The translations under genes and the position numbers were made by a program. 64,000 nucleotides of DNA from Bacteroidota bacterium (GTDB lineage Bacteria > Bacteroidota > Bacteroidia > Chitinophagales > Saprospiraceae): positions 98,105 to 162,104 of the forward strand of contig WGNL01000029.1 in the NCBI GenBank assembly GCA_016124585.1, read 5' to 3'. The notes beneath the pieces are model-generated. The model was given only the letters and a program-made list of their open reading frames with translations, did no database searches and had not been told where the DNA came from. Shown piece by piece: positions 17,697 through 27,700 of this stretch. Each line of letters starts with the position of its first letter. Position 1 is the first letter of the stretch.

Positions 17697-19652
17697 ATGG
17701 CATTCGATTATAAGACCCCCGGTGTTTATGTGGAGGAAATTTCCAAGTTTCCTCCCTCGATTGCAGCCGTCGAGACAGCAATCCCCGCCTTCATCGGGTA
17801 CACGGAAAAAGCGCAAAAAGTGACCGTTGGCGACCGATTGAACAAGCCTACAAAAATTGGTTCCATCGCCGAATATGTTGAAATTTTTGGAGGAGGCGCA
17901 AAGCCGACCGTCAGCAACGTGACGCTGGATGATTCCAATAATTTCAAGTCCGCTACCTTGGCTAACCAGTTTTACCTTTTCGACAGCCTCCGTTTGTTTT
18001 ATGCCAATGGTGGTGGGGACTGCTACATAGTCGCAGTGGCAACTTATGACACAGCAGCGTTCACTGCCAGTGAATTCACTGACCCTGGCAAGGGCATTTT
18101 GGCGCTGGAAACAGTAGATGAGCCTACAATTCTGGTTTGTCCCGACAATTCGTTGCTTACCACTGCCAACCATTTTTATGATGTTTACCAAGAAGCGCTA
18201 AAACAGTGCGGTAACCTGATGGACCGGGTTGGGTTATTTGACCTTAAGCAAAACGATCCACTGGGGGCTGATTTTAGAACAGGCATTGGTATCAACAACC
18301 TTCGCTACGGAGCAGCCTACTCACCTTGGCTGGTGGTGAACATGCCTAAAAATATCAGATACCGTGATTTCAGCTCCGTAATTTTCAAGGAAACTGTAGC
18401 CACCACGCTTGGTGGCCTTACTTCCGACACGGCTATTCAAACGCAAATCGCCAGCTTCGAACAAGTCATTGCTGACGGCGACTTGATCACTGCGGCATCC
18501 ACCACCCTCAAAGGAGGTTCCCCCTCACTCCGTGAGCGATTCGATACGTTGGATACTGCATACAAGGCTGCTAAGACTGCTCCCAATGCCATGGCGGTTG
18601 TCAATTTCCTTTTCGATTTTGCCCGACAATTGGAAACACTGATTGGTGCTGGGGCAGGTTCACTTACAAATGCTGATTTCAAGAACGATATGTCAGCTTT
18701 GGTGACCTCAACTTGGAAAGGGATTTTCACGACTTTGATAAGCCACGATAAGGAAATGGCAACCAAAGTGGGCTCATACACGGCCCGTTTCAGCCTGCTT
18801 CCAGTACCGGCGAATGCTGCTTGGGGTGATATTTTTGGTGCTTCGCAACCAGGTGATTCAAGTGTGATTACGTTGCCGAATACAGATCCAGTTGCCGCCA
18901 GATTAGATCAAATAATGCCCTCTATCCGCACTGTTTTCGAAAGCATAAACGCCACCTGGATCAGTGGCGTCGCTGGTGCAATTACCAAGCTGGAAAGCGA
19001 CAAACATGACGGGCTTTTGCAGTCTTCCTCAATTTATAAAACCATCATCACTGGTATTCAAAATACGAATACTAGTATGCCGCCTTCTGGCGCAGTTGCT
19101 GGTATTTATGCTTTTGTTGACAGAACTAGGGGCGTTTGGAAAGCACCTGCAAATGTTAGCTTGAGCAGCGTCATAGGGCCGAAGGACACTTTTACCTCCT
19201 CACAACTGGATGCTTTGAACGTGGACGTGAATGCTGGAAAATCAATCAATGCCATCCGGTCCTTCACGGGTAAGGGTACACTGATTTTCGGAGCACGCAC
19301 CCTTGCCGGAAATGACAATGAATGGCGCTATGTCTCCGTCCGCCGTTTTTTCAACATGGTGGAAGAGTCTACTAAAAAAGCTACTGAGCAGTTTGTATTC
19401 GAACCAAACGATGCCAACACTTGGATAAAAGTGCAGGCCATGATTGAGAATTTCCTCAATTCGCTCTGGCGGGTTGGAGCGTTGCAAGGTGCTAAGCCTG
19501 AGCATGCCTACTATGTAGCCGTTGGGTTGGGTAAAACCATGACTCCACTCGACATTCTTGAAGGCCGGATGATTATCGAAATCGGGATGGCTGCGGTTCG
19601 CCCAGCTGAATTCATCATCCTCCGTTTTTCACATAAAATGGCAGAATCCTGA
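17697..19652 (+). CDS. Contractile sheath protein
   Basis: 651 residues. The N-terminus FDYKTPGVYVEEISKFPPSIAAVETAIPAFIGYTEKA is the signature of phage-tail/eCIS sheath proteins, and the C-terminal part (ANTWIKVQAMIENFLNSLWRVGALQG ... GRMIIEIGMAAVRPAEFIILRFSHKM) is the conserved assembly domain whose terminal strand exchange links subunits. The middle (about 230-450) is a poorly conserved outward-facing insertion. It forms the contractile outer layer that drives the tube into the target. The adjacent 3' spacer carries inverted repeats before the tube genes. Confidence 0.93.
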   Translation: MAFDYKTPGVYVEEISKFPPSIAAVETAIPAFIGYTEKAQKVTVGDRLNKPTKIGSIAEYVEIFGGGAKPTVSNVTLDDSNNFKSATLANQFYLFDSLRLFYANGGGDCYIVAVATYDTAAFTASEFTDPGKGILALETVDEPTILVCPDNSLLTTANHFYDVYQEALKQCGNLMDRVGLFDLKQNDPLGADFRTGIGINNLRYGAAYSPWLVVNMPKNIRYRDFSSVIFKETVATTLGGLTSDTAIQTQIASFEQVIADGDLITAASTTLKGGSPSLRERFDTLDTAYKAAKTAPNAMAVVNFLFDFARQLETLIGAGAGSLTNADFKNDMSALVTSTWKGIFTTLISHDKEMATKVGSYTARFSLLPVPANAAWGDIFGASQPGDSSVITLPNTDPVAARLDQIMPSIRTVFESINATWISGVAGAITKLESDKHDGLLQSSSIYKTIITGIQNTNTSMPPSGAVAGIYAFVDRTRGVWKAPANVSLSSVIGPKDTFTSSQLDALNVDVNAGKSINAIRSFTGKGTLIFGARTLAGNDNEWRYVSVRRFFNMVEESTKKATEQFVFEPNDANTWIKVQAMIENFLNSLWRVGALQGAKPEHAYYVAVGLGKTMTPLDILEGRMIIEIGMAAVRPAEFIILRFSHKMAES

Positions 19653-19653
19653 C

Positions 19654-19807
19654 AAGGATTGAAGGATTGATGGTTGAAGGATGGAATATCCTACGACCCT
19701 CCAATCCTTTGAATCCAACATCTAAATTAATCGGAAATGAAGGCTGACAATTGAAAAGTTGGACTTCCAGCCTTTCAATCCATCAATACTTCAATCCATC
19801 AATCCTT
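19654..19807. repeat. Inverted low-complexity repeat in the sheath-tube spacer
   Basis: The left block 19654-19684 is built from GGATTGA-type heptamers, and the right block 19773-19807 carries their complements (TCAATCC). The blocks start one base after the sheath stop codon and end five bases before the tube ATG, so the whole spacer can fold as a long hairpin. It could protect or separate mRNA segments; this is inference. Confidence 0.6.
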
Positions 19808-19812
19808 AAAAA

Positions 19813-20244
19813 ATGGCAGAATATCCGCTTCCCAAGTTTCACTTCCAGGTTGACTGGGGTGGTGCAAAAATCAGCTTCACCGAAGTCACTGGCCTCTCCA
19901 TGGAGCAGGAAATAATTGAGTACCGACATAGCGACAGCAAGGCATTTTCCAAAATCAAAATGCCAGGTATGCGCAAATACGGCAACCTCACCATGAAGCG
20001 AGGTACGTTCCAAGGCGATTTTGACTACTACGATTGGCTCGGTGAAATCCAGACCGACCGGGCCAATACCCGTCGAGATGTGGTTATTCGCCTGCTCAAT
20101 GAATCGCACGAACCAGTTGCTGCCTGGAAAGCAGAGCGCTGCTTCCCCGTCAAAGTGCAAGCCAGCGACCTCAAATCAGATGGTAACGAAGTTGCCATTG
20201 AATCCATTGAAGTGGCCATTGAGAGCCTCAGCTTGGTTAGATGA
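19813..20244 (+). CDS. Inner tube protein 1 (gp19-like)
   Basis: 143 residues. AEYPLPKFHFQVDWGGAKISFTEVTGLSMEQEIIEYRHSDSK followed by KMPGMRKYGNLTMKRGTFQGDFDYYDW matches the T4 gp19/Hcp-like tube fold of eCIS and phage tails. The end VQASDLKSDGNEVAIESIEVAIESLSLVR gives the closing beta strands. Stacked hexamers of this protein form the rigid inner tube. A second, divergent tube gene follows, as in Afp, PVC and AlgoCIS clusters. Confidence 0.92.
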   Translation: MAEYPLPKFHFQVDWGGAKISFTEVTGLSMEQEIIEYRHSDSKAFSKIKMPGMRKYGNLTMKRGTFQGDFDYYDWLGEIQTDRANTRRDVVIRLLNESHEPVAAWKAERCFPVKVQASDLKSDGNEVAIESIEVAIESLSLVR

Positions 20245-20261
20245 CCATCATTGAAGTTTTT

Positions 20262-20299
20262 AGGGATTGAATGCAAGGCTATCCGAAAATTCAATCCCT
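20262..20299. repeat. Inverted repeat between the two tube genes
   Basis: AGGGATTGAAT (20262-20272) and ATTCAATCCCT (20289-20299) are perfect complements, followed by two more TCAATCC-type copies up to about 20322. The unit is the same as in the sheath-tube spacer. A hairpin in the mRNA between the tube genes is likely. Confidence 0.65.
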
Positions 20300-20327
20300 C
20301 AATCCTTCAATTATTCAATCCTTGTGC

Positions 20328-20765
20328 ATGGACAATTACTATCCTCCAGTCAGTTTCTACTTCCGGGTCGAGTTCGGCATCAGCGGCAACACCAATGATG
20401 CTCGCTTTCAGTCAGTGTCCGGCCTGACAGTAGAGTATGACATGGAGACTTACAAAGAAGGTGGTGAAAACCGTTTTGAGCACAAGCTTCCTGTTCGGAC
20501 AAAATACAATGACCTTGTGCTAAAGCGTGGTTACCTGACAGATTCGGCAGTGGTGCAATGGTGTTTCCGTGCTTTCCGTGACCGGGAATTTGTGCCAACT
20601 GACGTTACCGTCAAGCTCCTAAATGAAAATGGTGACCCACTGAAGGCTTGGAAAATCGTGCGTGCTTGGCCGAAAAAATGGTCAATCAGCGATTTCAATT
20701 CCACTACAAATGAAGTAGCAGTGGAGACCTTGGAACTAAGCTACCGGTATTTTGAAGAAATCTGA
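20328..20765 (+). CDS. Inner tube protein 2 (gp19-like)
   Basis: 145 residues from the ATG at 20328; the preceding 19 codons of the same frame encode repeat-derived sequence and are excluded. YYPPVSFYFRVEFGISGN ... FQSVSGLTVEYDMETYKEGGENRFEHKLPVRTKYNDLVLKRGYL is the tube-protein fold, and WPKKWSISDFNSTTNEVAVETLELSYRYFEEI closes it. In characterised eCIS particles the second tube paralogue forms the tube-initiating ring next to the baseplate; the same role is likely here but is not provable from sequence. Confidence 0.9.
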   Translation: MDNYYPPVSFYFRVEFGISGNTNDARFQSVSGLTVEYDMETYKEGGENRFEHKLPVRTKYNDLVLKRGYLTDSAVVQWCFRAFRDREFVPTDVTVKLLNENGDPLKAWKIVRAWPKKWSISDFNSTTNEVAVETLELSYRYFEEI

Positions 20766-20798
20766 GTGCCCATTTTCACTAACTAAAATTGCTAAACA

Positions 20799-20975
20799 AT
20801 GCCATTAGAAATCAGGGAATTGGTCATCAAAGTCAACGTGAACGAAGGAGGCGGTAATGCTTCACAAAATCGACAAACGGGGCAAGCTGCTGCCCAAGGA
20901 GCTGACAAAAAAGCCATTATCAGCGAGTGCTTGGAGCAGGTCATGGATATTTTACAAAAGAAAAAAGAACGGTAA
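20799..20975 (+). CDS. Small DUF5908-type eCIS protein
   Basis: 58 residues, missed by length-limited gene calls. It starts MPLEIRELVIKVNVNE and ends in a helix with a basic tail (CLEQVMDILQKKKER); between them is a Gln/Gly/Ala-rich linker. The N-terminal PLEIRELVIKV strand is the hallmark of the short DUF5908 proteins found between tube and LysM genes in Bacteroidota eCIS clusters. The function is unknown; a chaperone or linker for tube or baseplate assembly fits the position. It is 33 bp after tube 2 and 39 bp before the LysM gene. Confidence 0.75.
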   Translation: MPLEIRELVIKVNVNEGGGNASQNRQTGQAAAQGADKKAIISECLEQVMDILQKKKER

Positions 20976-21014
20976 ATCTGAGGTTCACCGATTACAATTC
21001 TAAATACACAACTC

Positions 21015-21704
21015 ATGCCCAACGGAGAGCTCGAAAAGATGATGATTTTCGCTTACGGCGACTCGGAAGCCTTGGAAAAAGGGGGCAAACAATTGCCCGG
21101 GTCACCCATTCGGGTGTTTATCAATCCCGATTCGTTCACGGTGGATTACAAACTGAAGTTTTCGCAGGACGACCAAGGCCAAGGAACCAGTGGTCGTCAG
21201 CTCAAGTATGAATACACGGAGCCTGAGGAGATGACTTTTGAGTTTCTGTTTGACAATAGTGGAATCATTGATGAAAAGCCCAAGGAGCATATCGCTGATG
21301 ATATTGATGCATTTAAAAAACTCCTTACGGAGTACAAAGGAGAGTCTCATGAGCCACCTCACATCAAGCTGGCTTGGGGCAATTCCTTTCTATTCAAAGG
21401 CAGGCTTAAGCAATTGAGCATCAATTACAAGCTATTTTCAGCAGATGGAAAGCCATTGCGAGCCGTTGCAAAAACCGTTTTCAAGCAAAGCATCGAAGAG
21501 GAAAAACGGGCTGCTGCCGAAAACAACAGTTCACCCGACTTGACACATATTCGGATAGTCAAATCGGGGGATACCTTGCCACTGCTCTGCTTTGATATTT
21601 ACGGCGAAGCAGGGCGCTACCTGCAAGTGGCGGAAGTCAACGGGCTTTCCAATTTTAGAGCGCTTAAACCAGGCATGGAAATATTTTTTCCACCAATTAT
21701 ATAA
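21015..21704 (+). CDS. Baseplate-tube adaptor with C-terminal LysM (Pvc7-like)
   Basis: 229 residues. The N-terminal ~165 residues (MMIFAYGD ... FINPDSFTVDYKLKFSQDDQG ... EEMTFEFLFDNSGI ... HIKLAWGNSFLFKGRLKQLSINYKLF) are the CIS tube/hub-adaptor domain, itself related to the tube fold. Residues ~177-229 form one LysM module (HIRIVKSGDTLPLLCFDIYG ... LKPGMEIFFPP). In Afp/PVC-type particles this protein connects the tube to the baseplate hub. The LysM here is usually a structural connector rather than a cell-wall anchor. Confidence 0.88.
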   Translation: MPNGELEKMMIFAYGDSEALEKGGKQLPGSPIRVFINPDSFTVDYKLKFSQDDQGQGTSGRQLKYEYTEPEEMTFEFLFDNSGIIDEKPKEHIADDIDAFKKLLTEYKGESHEPPHIKLAWGNSFLFKGRLKQLSINYKLFSADGKPLRAVAKTVFKQSIEEEKRAAAENNSSPDLTHIRIVKSGDTLPLLCFDIYGEAGRYLQVAEVNGLSNFRALKPGMEIFFPPII

Positions 21705-21756
21705 CAGCATGCTAGTTATCTCAAAACATTTTTTGCTAGCAAAACAACCATAAATA

Positions 21757-23520
21757 ATGCCTTCGACTATTCCAACTCCGGCTACACCCGATGTTGTGAC
21801 GATGAAAATTCTCAGCAATGGCAATGAGTTGCCCAGTGCCTATCAAGTGGTTGGAGTGGTTGTCAATGCAGAATTCAACCGGATACCCACCGCCAAAATC
21901 GTGCTGTTGGATGGCAATGCCGCCAGTCAGGATTTTCCTATCAGCGATAGTGAGGATTTGGTTCCCGGCGCTGAAATCGAAATCCAATTGGGTTATCGAG
22001 CAAGGGAGAACAGCGTTTTCAAAGGTCTAGTGACCAGCCAAAACCTTAAAATCCGTCAAAACGGCAGCTATCTCACAATTGAATGCAAGGACAAAGCTGT
22101 GAAAGCTACCCTCGACCGCAAATTCAAGTATTTCCGGGAAGTGAAAGACAGCGACGTGATGGAAGAAACGGCAAGCGCACACGGATTATCTGTCGATGTA
22201 GAATCCACGAGTGTTTCTCACAAGGAAATAGTCCAATATGACTGCACCGACTGGGATTTTTTGATGACACGTACCGATGCCAATGGCTTGTTTTGCACCG
22301 TAAAAGATGGGACTGTAAAAATCGCAAAACCCAACCTCAGCCAAGAGCCCGTGCTTTCCTTGGAATTCGGAAGCACTATCCTTGAGTTTGATGTTGAAAT
22401 GGATGCCCGCAACCAGTTCAAGGCAGTGAAAGCCAACGCTTGGGACCCCACCAATCAAGAGATTGTGGAGTCGGAAGCCAGTGAGCCAACGGTTTCCAAC
22501 AATGGCAATATCTCAGCCAGCACCCTTGCCGATTCGATGGAAGTGGAAAGCTTTACCCTGAGCCATACAGGGCGATTGGAATCACCTGAACTGCAAGCTT
22601 GGGCTGATGCGAAATTGCTTCGCCAACGTTTGGCCAAAACCTGTGGGCGTGTGACTTGCCAAGGTTTTGCAGGCGTGAAGCCGGGCGACATGATTGAATT
22701 GAAAGGTGTCGGAGAACGATTCAATGGCAAGGTCGTCGTCTCTGCTGTTCGGCAACAAGTCGGTGAAGGAAACTGGCAAACCGATATTCAGTTTGGCGTA
22801 AAACCGGACTGGTTCTCTACCACCTACGACGTGCAACAGCCCAGCGCTGGTGGCTTGCTACCGCCTGTCAGTGGTTTGCAAATTGGCATCGTCACTACCC
22901 TCGAAGGCGACCCAGATGGCGAAGACCGAATTCAAGTGCGGCTGCCTATCATCAGCAAGGATGATGAAGGTATCTGGGCTAGGATTTCAACGCTGGATGC
23001 CGGTGATAATCGAGGAACTTTCTTCCGCCCCGAAATCGGCGATGAAGTAATCGTCGGATTTTTAAACGACGACCCCCGTCATCCAATCGTGCTCGGCATG
23101 TGCCACAGTAGCGCCAAACCCGCTCCTGAACCACCTTCTGACGATAACAACTTGAAAGGCTACGTGACAAGGGGCGAAATGAAAATGCTGTTTGACGACG
23201 ATAAAATGATCGTTTCCATGGAGACCCCGAATGGCAATAAACTGGCATTGACGGAAGAAGACGGTGGGGTGATAATAGAAGACGAAAACGGCAATAAAAT
23301 CACAATGAACAGTGATGGAATTTCCATTGAAAGCGCCAAGGACATCATCCTAAAAGCAACGGGTGATGTGAAAATCGAAGGTGTGAACGTGGAAGCAAAA
23401 GCACAAGCCGAGTTCAAGGCCGAAGCCAATGCCAGTGCCACCATGAAAGGCAGTGCCACCGCAACCGTGGAAGGTGGTGCACAAGCAGTCCTGAAAGGTG
23501 GGATTGTACAAATAAATTGA
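21757..23520 (+). CDS. Spike protein (VgrG/gp27-gp5-like, Pvc8)
   Basis: 587 residues. Residues about 10-350 correspond to the gp27-like hub (YQVVGVVVNAEFNRIPTAKIVLLDG, CKDKAVKATLDRKFKYF, YDCTDWDFLMTRTDANGLF). About 373-452 is the gp5 OB-fold (GIVTTLEGDPDGEDRIQVRLP ... GDEVIVGFLNDDPRHPIVLGMCHSS). From ~465 the chain becomes a beta-helical spike with regular short repeats, ending in Ala/Gly/Val-rich strands. No extra effector domain follows the spike. The trimer forms the central piercing needle and is capped by the PAAR protein encoded 66 bp downstream. Confidence 0.93.
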   Translation: MPSTIPTPATPDVVTMKILSNGNELPSAYQVVGVVVNAEFNRIPTAKIVLLDGNAASQDFPISDSEDLVPGAEIEIQLGYRARENSVFKGLVTSQNLKIRQNGSYLTIECKDKAVKATLDRKFKYFREVKDSDVMEETASAHGLSVDVESTSVSHKEIVQYDCTDWDFLMTRTDANGLFCTVKDGTVKIAKPNLSQEPVLSLEFGSTILEFDVEMDARNQFKAVKANAWDPTNQEIVESEASEPTVSNNGNISASTLADSMEVESFTLSHTGRLESPELQAWADAKLLRQRLAKTCGRVTCQGFAGVKPGDMIELKGVGERFNGKVVVSAVRQQVGEGNWQTDIQFGVKPDWFSTTYDVQQPSAGGLLPPVSGLQIGIVTTLEGDPDGEDRIQVRLPIISKDDEGIWARISTLDAGDNRGTFFRPEIGDEVIVGFLNDDPRHPIVLGMCHSSAKPAPEPPSDDNNLKGYVTRGEMKMLFDDDKMIVSMETPNGNKLALTEEDGGVIIEDENGNKITMNSDGISIESAKDIILKATGDVKIEGVNVEAKAQAEFKAEANASATMKGSATATVEGGAQAVLKGGIVQIN

Positions 23521-23586
23521 GTGTAAACAGGATTGAGTTTTTGAGTGAGCATTCTCAAAACCTCAAACCGCAAATTTTCATAAAAA

Positions 23587-23856
23587 ATGCCTCCAGCTGC
23601 TCGAATCACAGACCTCATTGTCAGTGCTGCCACCCAAGGTGCCCCACTGCCCATACTGCCGCCAGGTGCCCCAACGGTGCTGGTAGGAGGAATGCCCGCT
23701 GCACGCATGGGCGACACTTGTGGCCCTGATGCCATAGTGATGGGTTCTACCACGGTGCTGATAGGAGGTATGCCAGCGGCACGTATTGCCGACCCAACGG
23801 CAGGTGGGGGAGTGGTGATGCCACCGGGGGCAGTAACGGTAATAATTGGCGGATGA
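23587..23856 (+). CDS. PAAR-domain spike tip
   Basis: 89 residues made of PAAR repeats: MPPAARITDLIV at the start, then VLVGGMPAARMGDTCGPDAIV and VLIGGMPAARIADPTAGGGVVMPPGAVTVIIGG. PAAR proteins form a small zinc-stabilised cone on the VgrG trimer and sharpen the particle. No fused effector. Confidence 0.93.
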   Translation: MPPAARITDLIVSAATQGAPLPILPPGAPTVLVGGMPAARMGDTCGPDAIVMGSTTVLIGGMPAARIADPTAGGGVVMPPGAVTVIIGG

Positions 23857-23867
23857 TTAAAATAATC

Positions 23868-24003
23868 CAAGTTGCGGATGAGGTTGATAACAGTTTATAA
23901 GGGTTGATAACAGTTGATTTTTGCGAAGTAGTAGGCTAAAATCAACCATTATCAACCTCATCAACCTCATCAACCTTGCCTTCTCTAAGTTATCCGCAAC
24001 TTG
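23868..24003. repeat. Long inverted repeat in the PAAR-gp25 spacer
   Basis: CAAGTTGCGGAT (23868-23879) is the exact complement of 23992-24003, and the adjoining GAGGTTGATAA (23880-23890) pairs with TTATCAACCTC (23949-23959). Further TTGATAA and TCAACCTCA copies fill the interior. The pairs bracket the spacer: 12 bp after the PAAR stop to 18 bp before the gp25 ATG. Confidence 0.75.
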
Positions 24004-24021
24004 AGTTAAAATAATTGCAAC

Positions 24022-24468
24022 ATGAACCAACAACCACAAACCAATTTTCTAGGCAGAGGGTGGAGTTTTCCACCAAGTTTCGATGCCAATGCAGGTGCGG
24101 TAAAAATGCTGGAGCGAGAGGATGATATCCAGTCCAGCCTTGAAATCCTTCTAGCTACGTCCCTCGGCGAGCGGGTAATGTTGCCCGGCTACGGTTGCAA
24201 TTTGGAGGAACTCCTCTTCGAAAACCTGAACACTACCACCAAGACTATCATTGCCGATAAAATCCAGACGGCCATCCTCTACCATGAGCCTCGTATCGAT
24301 GCCGAAAAAATAAGCCTGAACCCGGTGCAGGAACTGGAAGGCATCGTACTGATTGAAGTCACCTACCGGGTACGCAGCACAAACTCCCGGTTCAATTTTG
24401 TGTACCCATTTTACAAGGAAGAAGGAACCGACGTCAACTTGACGGCCACACTAACGGAATTGACATAG
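24022..24468 (+). CDS. Baseplate wedge protein, gp25 family (Pvc9-like)
   Basis: 148 residues. The run EREDDIQSSLEILLATSLGERVMLPGYGCNLEELLFENL contains the EIL(L)ATxxGER and GCxLxxLLFE motifs of T4 gp25/GpW proteins, which start sheath polymerisation in the baseplate. The rest is the beta-sheet half of the small wedge fold (HEPRIDAEKISLNPVQ ... GIVLIEVTYRVRSTNSRFNFVYPFY). It precedes the two large baseplate genes, as in other eCIS clusters. Confidence 0.93.
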   Translation: MNQQPQTNFLGRGWSFPPSFDANAGAVKMLEREDDIQSSLEILLATSLGERVMLPGYGCNLEELLFENLNTTTKTIIADKIQTAILYHEPRIDAEKISLNPVQELEGIVLIEVTYRVRSTNSRFNFVYPFYKEEGTDVNLTATLTELT

Positions 24469-24515
24469 AAGCTTGGCTTAAAGCCAATACAGGTCAATTT
24501 ACTTACACATTAAAA

Positions 24516-24702
24516 GCGACCAGTTTGACATCGTAAATGACCAGTTTGACATTAGTAGCAACCAATTCTACATCGTAAGTGACCAGTTTGACATTAGTAA
24601 CGACCAGTTTGACATCGTAAATGACCAATTTGACATTAGTAGCATCCGGTTTGACATCGTAAGTGACCAGTTTGACATTCGAAATGACCATTTATACTTC
24701 AA
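24516..24702. repeat. 21-bp tandem repeat (minisatellite A)
   Basis: Eight full units of exactly 21 bp (24516-24683) plus a partial ninth. Most units have the core GACCAGTTTGACAT followed by alternating CGTAA and TAGTA endings, giving a 42-bp higher-order period. It occupies the 288-bp spacer between the gp25 and large baseplate genes. The minus-strand open frame across it merely reflects the period being divisible by three. Confidence 0.9.
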
Positions 24703-24756
24703 ACAGACCCTAATCAACCTTTTCAACCATCATTAACCAATTTCGACCACCAACAA

Positions 24757-27700
24757 ATGAGCGATTGTGCTGAAATATTAAACCCAAAACGGGTAGAACG
24801 GGAAGGCACCAGCCAGACGGAACGGATGCAATCTGCTTTGCATCCCGACTTTGTAAAACTGGTGGAGCACGGTCCTGCAGATTGGATGGTTTTTGCAAAA
24901 CGACTTGCCGCCAACCTCCATTTTTTCAATTCAGACAATGTGGATGCGGGTACTTGGGAGCTGTTTTTTGCCAAAGACCCCTCCGTGCTGCTGGCCATGG
25001 CTGCCGTTCAGCGGGTCGATTTTTACAAACAAAATATACAGTCTTACCTAAAATACCTACTTGACAGTGACAACGAAGCAAACGACGCAGAACTGAAAAA
25101 ACGCTTCGGCTATATCTTTGACAGCGTAGGCACCCTTGCCACCCAGCTCGATTTTTTGCTGGCCGCTTTACCGGATGAGATTGGTTTGAAAACAGTCCTG
25201 CAAAACCTTATCTGTTCCCAATTGGCTGAACCATTTGAGCGCCTTAAACTGCACTACGATGCAGCCGTCACAGCCAATTTGATTGACCTTTTGCCGCTAC
25301 CGCAATGGAGTATTTTGGGCAGCGATATCCTTGATTTTGAGGAAACAAGAAGCCGCAGTTTTAGTCAAGATTGGAACAGTGGCACAGATTGGACGGGGTT
25401 TGATGCGGAAGCCATTTTGGGCGACCCCGCTGGCACCGTTTTCGAACGCTTGAATTTTGCGGCGGGCCACAACCTTTTTTCCGACATCCTTGACCAGTTT
25501 CTGAAAGTGTATGCCCGTGTGGTTGCCGAGGCCAAAACCAGCCTCGAAAAAACGCTGACAGAACTTAACAGCCACGAGCCGCACTATGCTCTTTTTCTGG
25601 CATTCCTTCGGCTAATGGAATACGCCCGTGACCATGCAAACACACTGACGGCAAGGCATCTGGATTATTACTACAAAGAAGTTTTACAGCTTAAAAAACG
25701 ACCTGCCGAGCCAAACCAAGCGCATTTGGTTTTTGAGTTGGCAAAACATAAGGAAAGTCACCTCATCCCATCTGGCACGGCCTTTAAAGCCGGAAAAGAC
25801 AGCGCAGGGAAGCCCGTGGAGTATCATCTTTCGGAAGATTTTGTGGCCAACCGGGCCAGCGTTTCAAGGCTTCAGTCGCTGCACCATGCTTCCCAACTAT
25901 TTGCATTTCCCATCTCCAATTCAAAGGATGGGCGTGGTGCAGAATTGGACAGTGAAGATGGACAATGGGATGCCTTCGTGCGGACTGGTACTAGTTCGGA
26001 TTTGGCAAAAGTTGGCTTCGCAATTGCCTCGCATTACCTCTACCTTCGGGAAGGGGAGCGCCGAATCCGGTTGCGTTTGAAAGCGGCGGTTTTACCCAAA
26101 AACGCCCTCTCAAAATTGGCCTTCTGCCAAGCCTTTGACTACTATCTGACAGGTGAAAAAGGTTGGGTAAAAGCCACTTTGGACACTGCCAAAATCACCG
26201 GAGGCAACCTTACCGCAAATATCGAAATCCCACTACTGCTGGATGGCGGGCAACCTGCCATTGTACCATTGTCGGCCAAGCCGCACGGTGACCAATTGCC
26301 GGAAGGACTACCAACCCTCAAAGTCTTGCTGCGTCAAGATGGTGGAGCAAATTTGAGTGTAAGGAGCTTGCAGGAAATGTCTATTTCGCCAGCCCAAAGT
26401 GCCCTTGAAGTGGCGGTGGGTTATGACGATTTTGACAGCAATACCCCGAATGGACAGGGATTAAAGGACCTACAAATCGTATCAAAACTGGGAACGCTCA
26501 AGCCTGACAAACCTTTCCTCCCATTTGGGCCACAACCCGAAAAGGGAGATGCGCTCATCATCGGAAGCGATGAGGCGCTGCAAAAAGCAGGTGCATCCTT
26601 CCAGTTTCAAGTGCACTGGAAAGGCTTGCCCGACTGGCGGGGCGACCTGGATTATGATTGGGTGAATGAGTTTACACCCCGTCTCAATTTACTGACGCTC
26701 AAAAATGGTGTTTGGGAAAGTGCAGGTGCAACCGACAACGATGGGCTGCCCGGCTTGAAGGTCTTTAATGAAGAAATAAATCCCAAATCAGAATTTGTGT
26801 TCCCACCAAAGCGGTTTCCATTGCTGGCTGGACAGGACGCTGAGCCGCATTTCGACCAGCGCAGCTATGGAGTTGGTAGTCGAAACGGCTATTTCCGATT
26901 GGAACTGCTGGGTGATTTTGGCCATAAGTTGTACCAAATGACGCTGCCCCGCTATTTGATGCGGGTAGCCTTGCAACCTGATACTTTGGTGAGCAACAGA
27001 GGCACTTTGCGAGACCTTGTCTATAAATTGGTGGATGGGCGCTACGTTCCGAAAAACATCTTCACGTTCACGCAGGACTACGTTGAGCATTTTTCTAAGG
27101 CCATGCCCACGCCGCCGTACACACCCGAACTAGAATCCCTGAGTTTGAGCTACATGGCTACGGTCAGCCTTGCCGATGCTACCACCGATTTTTACCAAAT
27201 AACACCTTTCGGATTTTGCGAAGCAGCCGGGCAAAGCCCAGCGAATCTGCCACTCTTGAAAGGTTGGCAGACGCAAGGCGAACTTTTCATTGGGGTGGAA
27301 GGATTGAAGCCACCTCAAAACCTTTCATTGCTGTTCCAATTGGCTGAAGGCAGTGCCGACCCGACGGTTTTGAAACCGGAGAAACACCTGACTTGGAGCT
27401 ATCTCAGCGGCAATGAATGGCGGGATTTCACCTCGGCAGAGTTCAGCGACCAGACGGGGCAGTTGACCCAATCCGGTATTCTTCGCTTTTCTGTTCCGAA
27501 AGATGCGACCAACGACGATACCCGCATTTTACCGAAGGGCATTCACTGGCTAAGGATGTCGTTGACGGAAAAACCGGAGGCCATTTGCAAAATCATCAGT
27601 ATCACCGCACAGGCAGCCTTAGCCACTTTTGCTGATAATGACAACGCTGCCAATTTTCTTGCTGCGCAAACCCCGGCCGGCACCGTTGCTAAATTCGTGC

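Noticed and set aside
24503..24691. Minus-strand open frame with repeated NVKLV/YDVKLV units
   Set aside because: It is a by-product of the 21-bp tandem repeat, whose period is divisible by three; no real start context.
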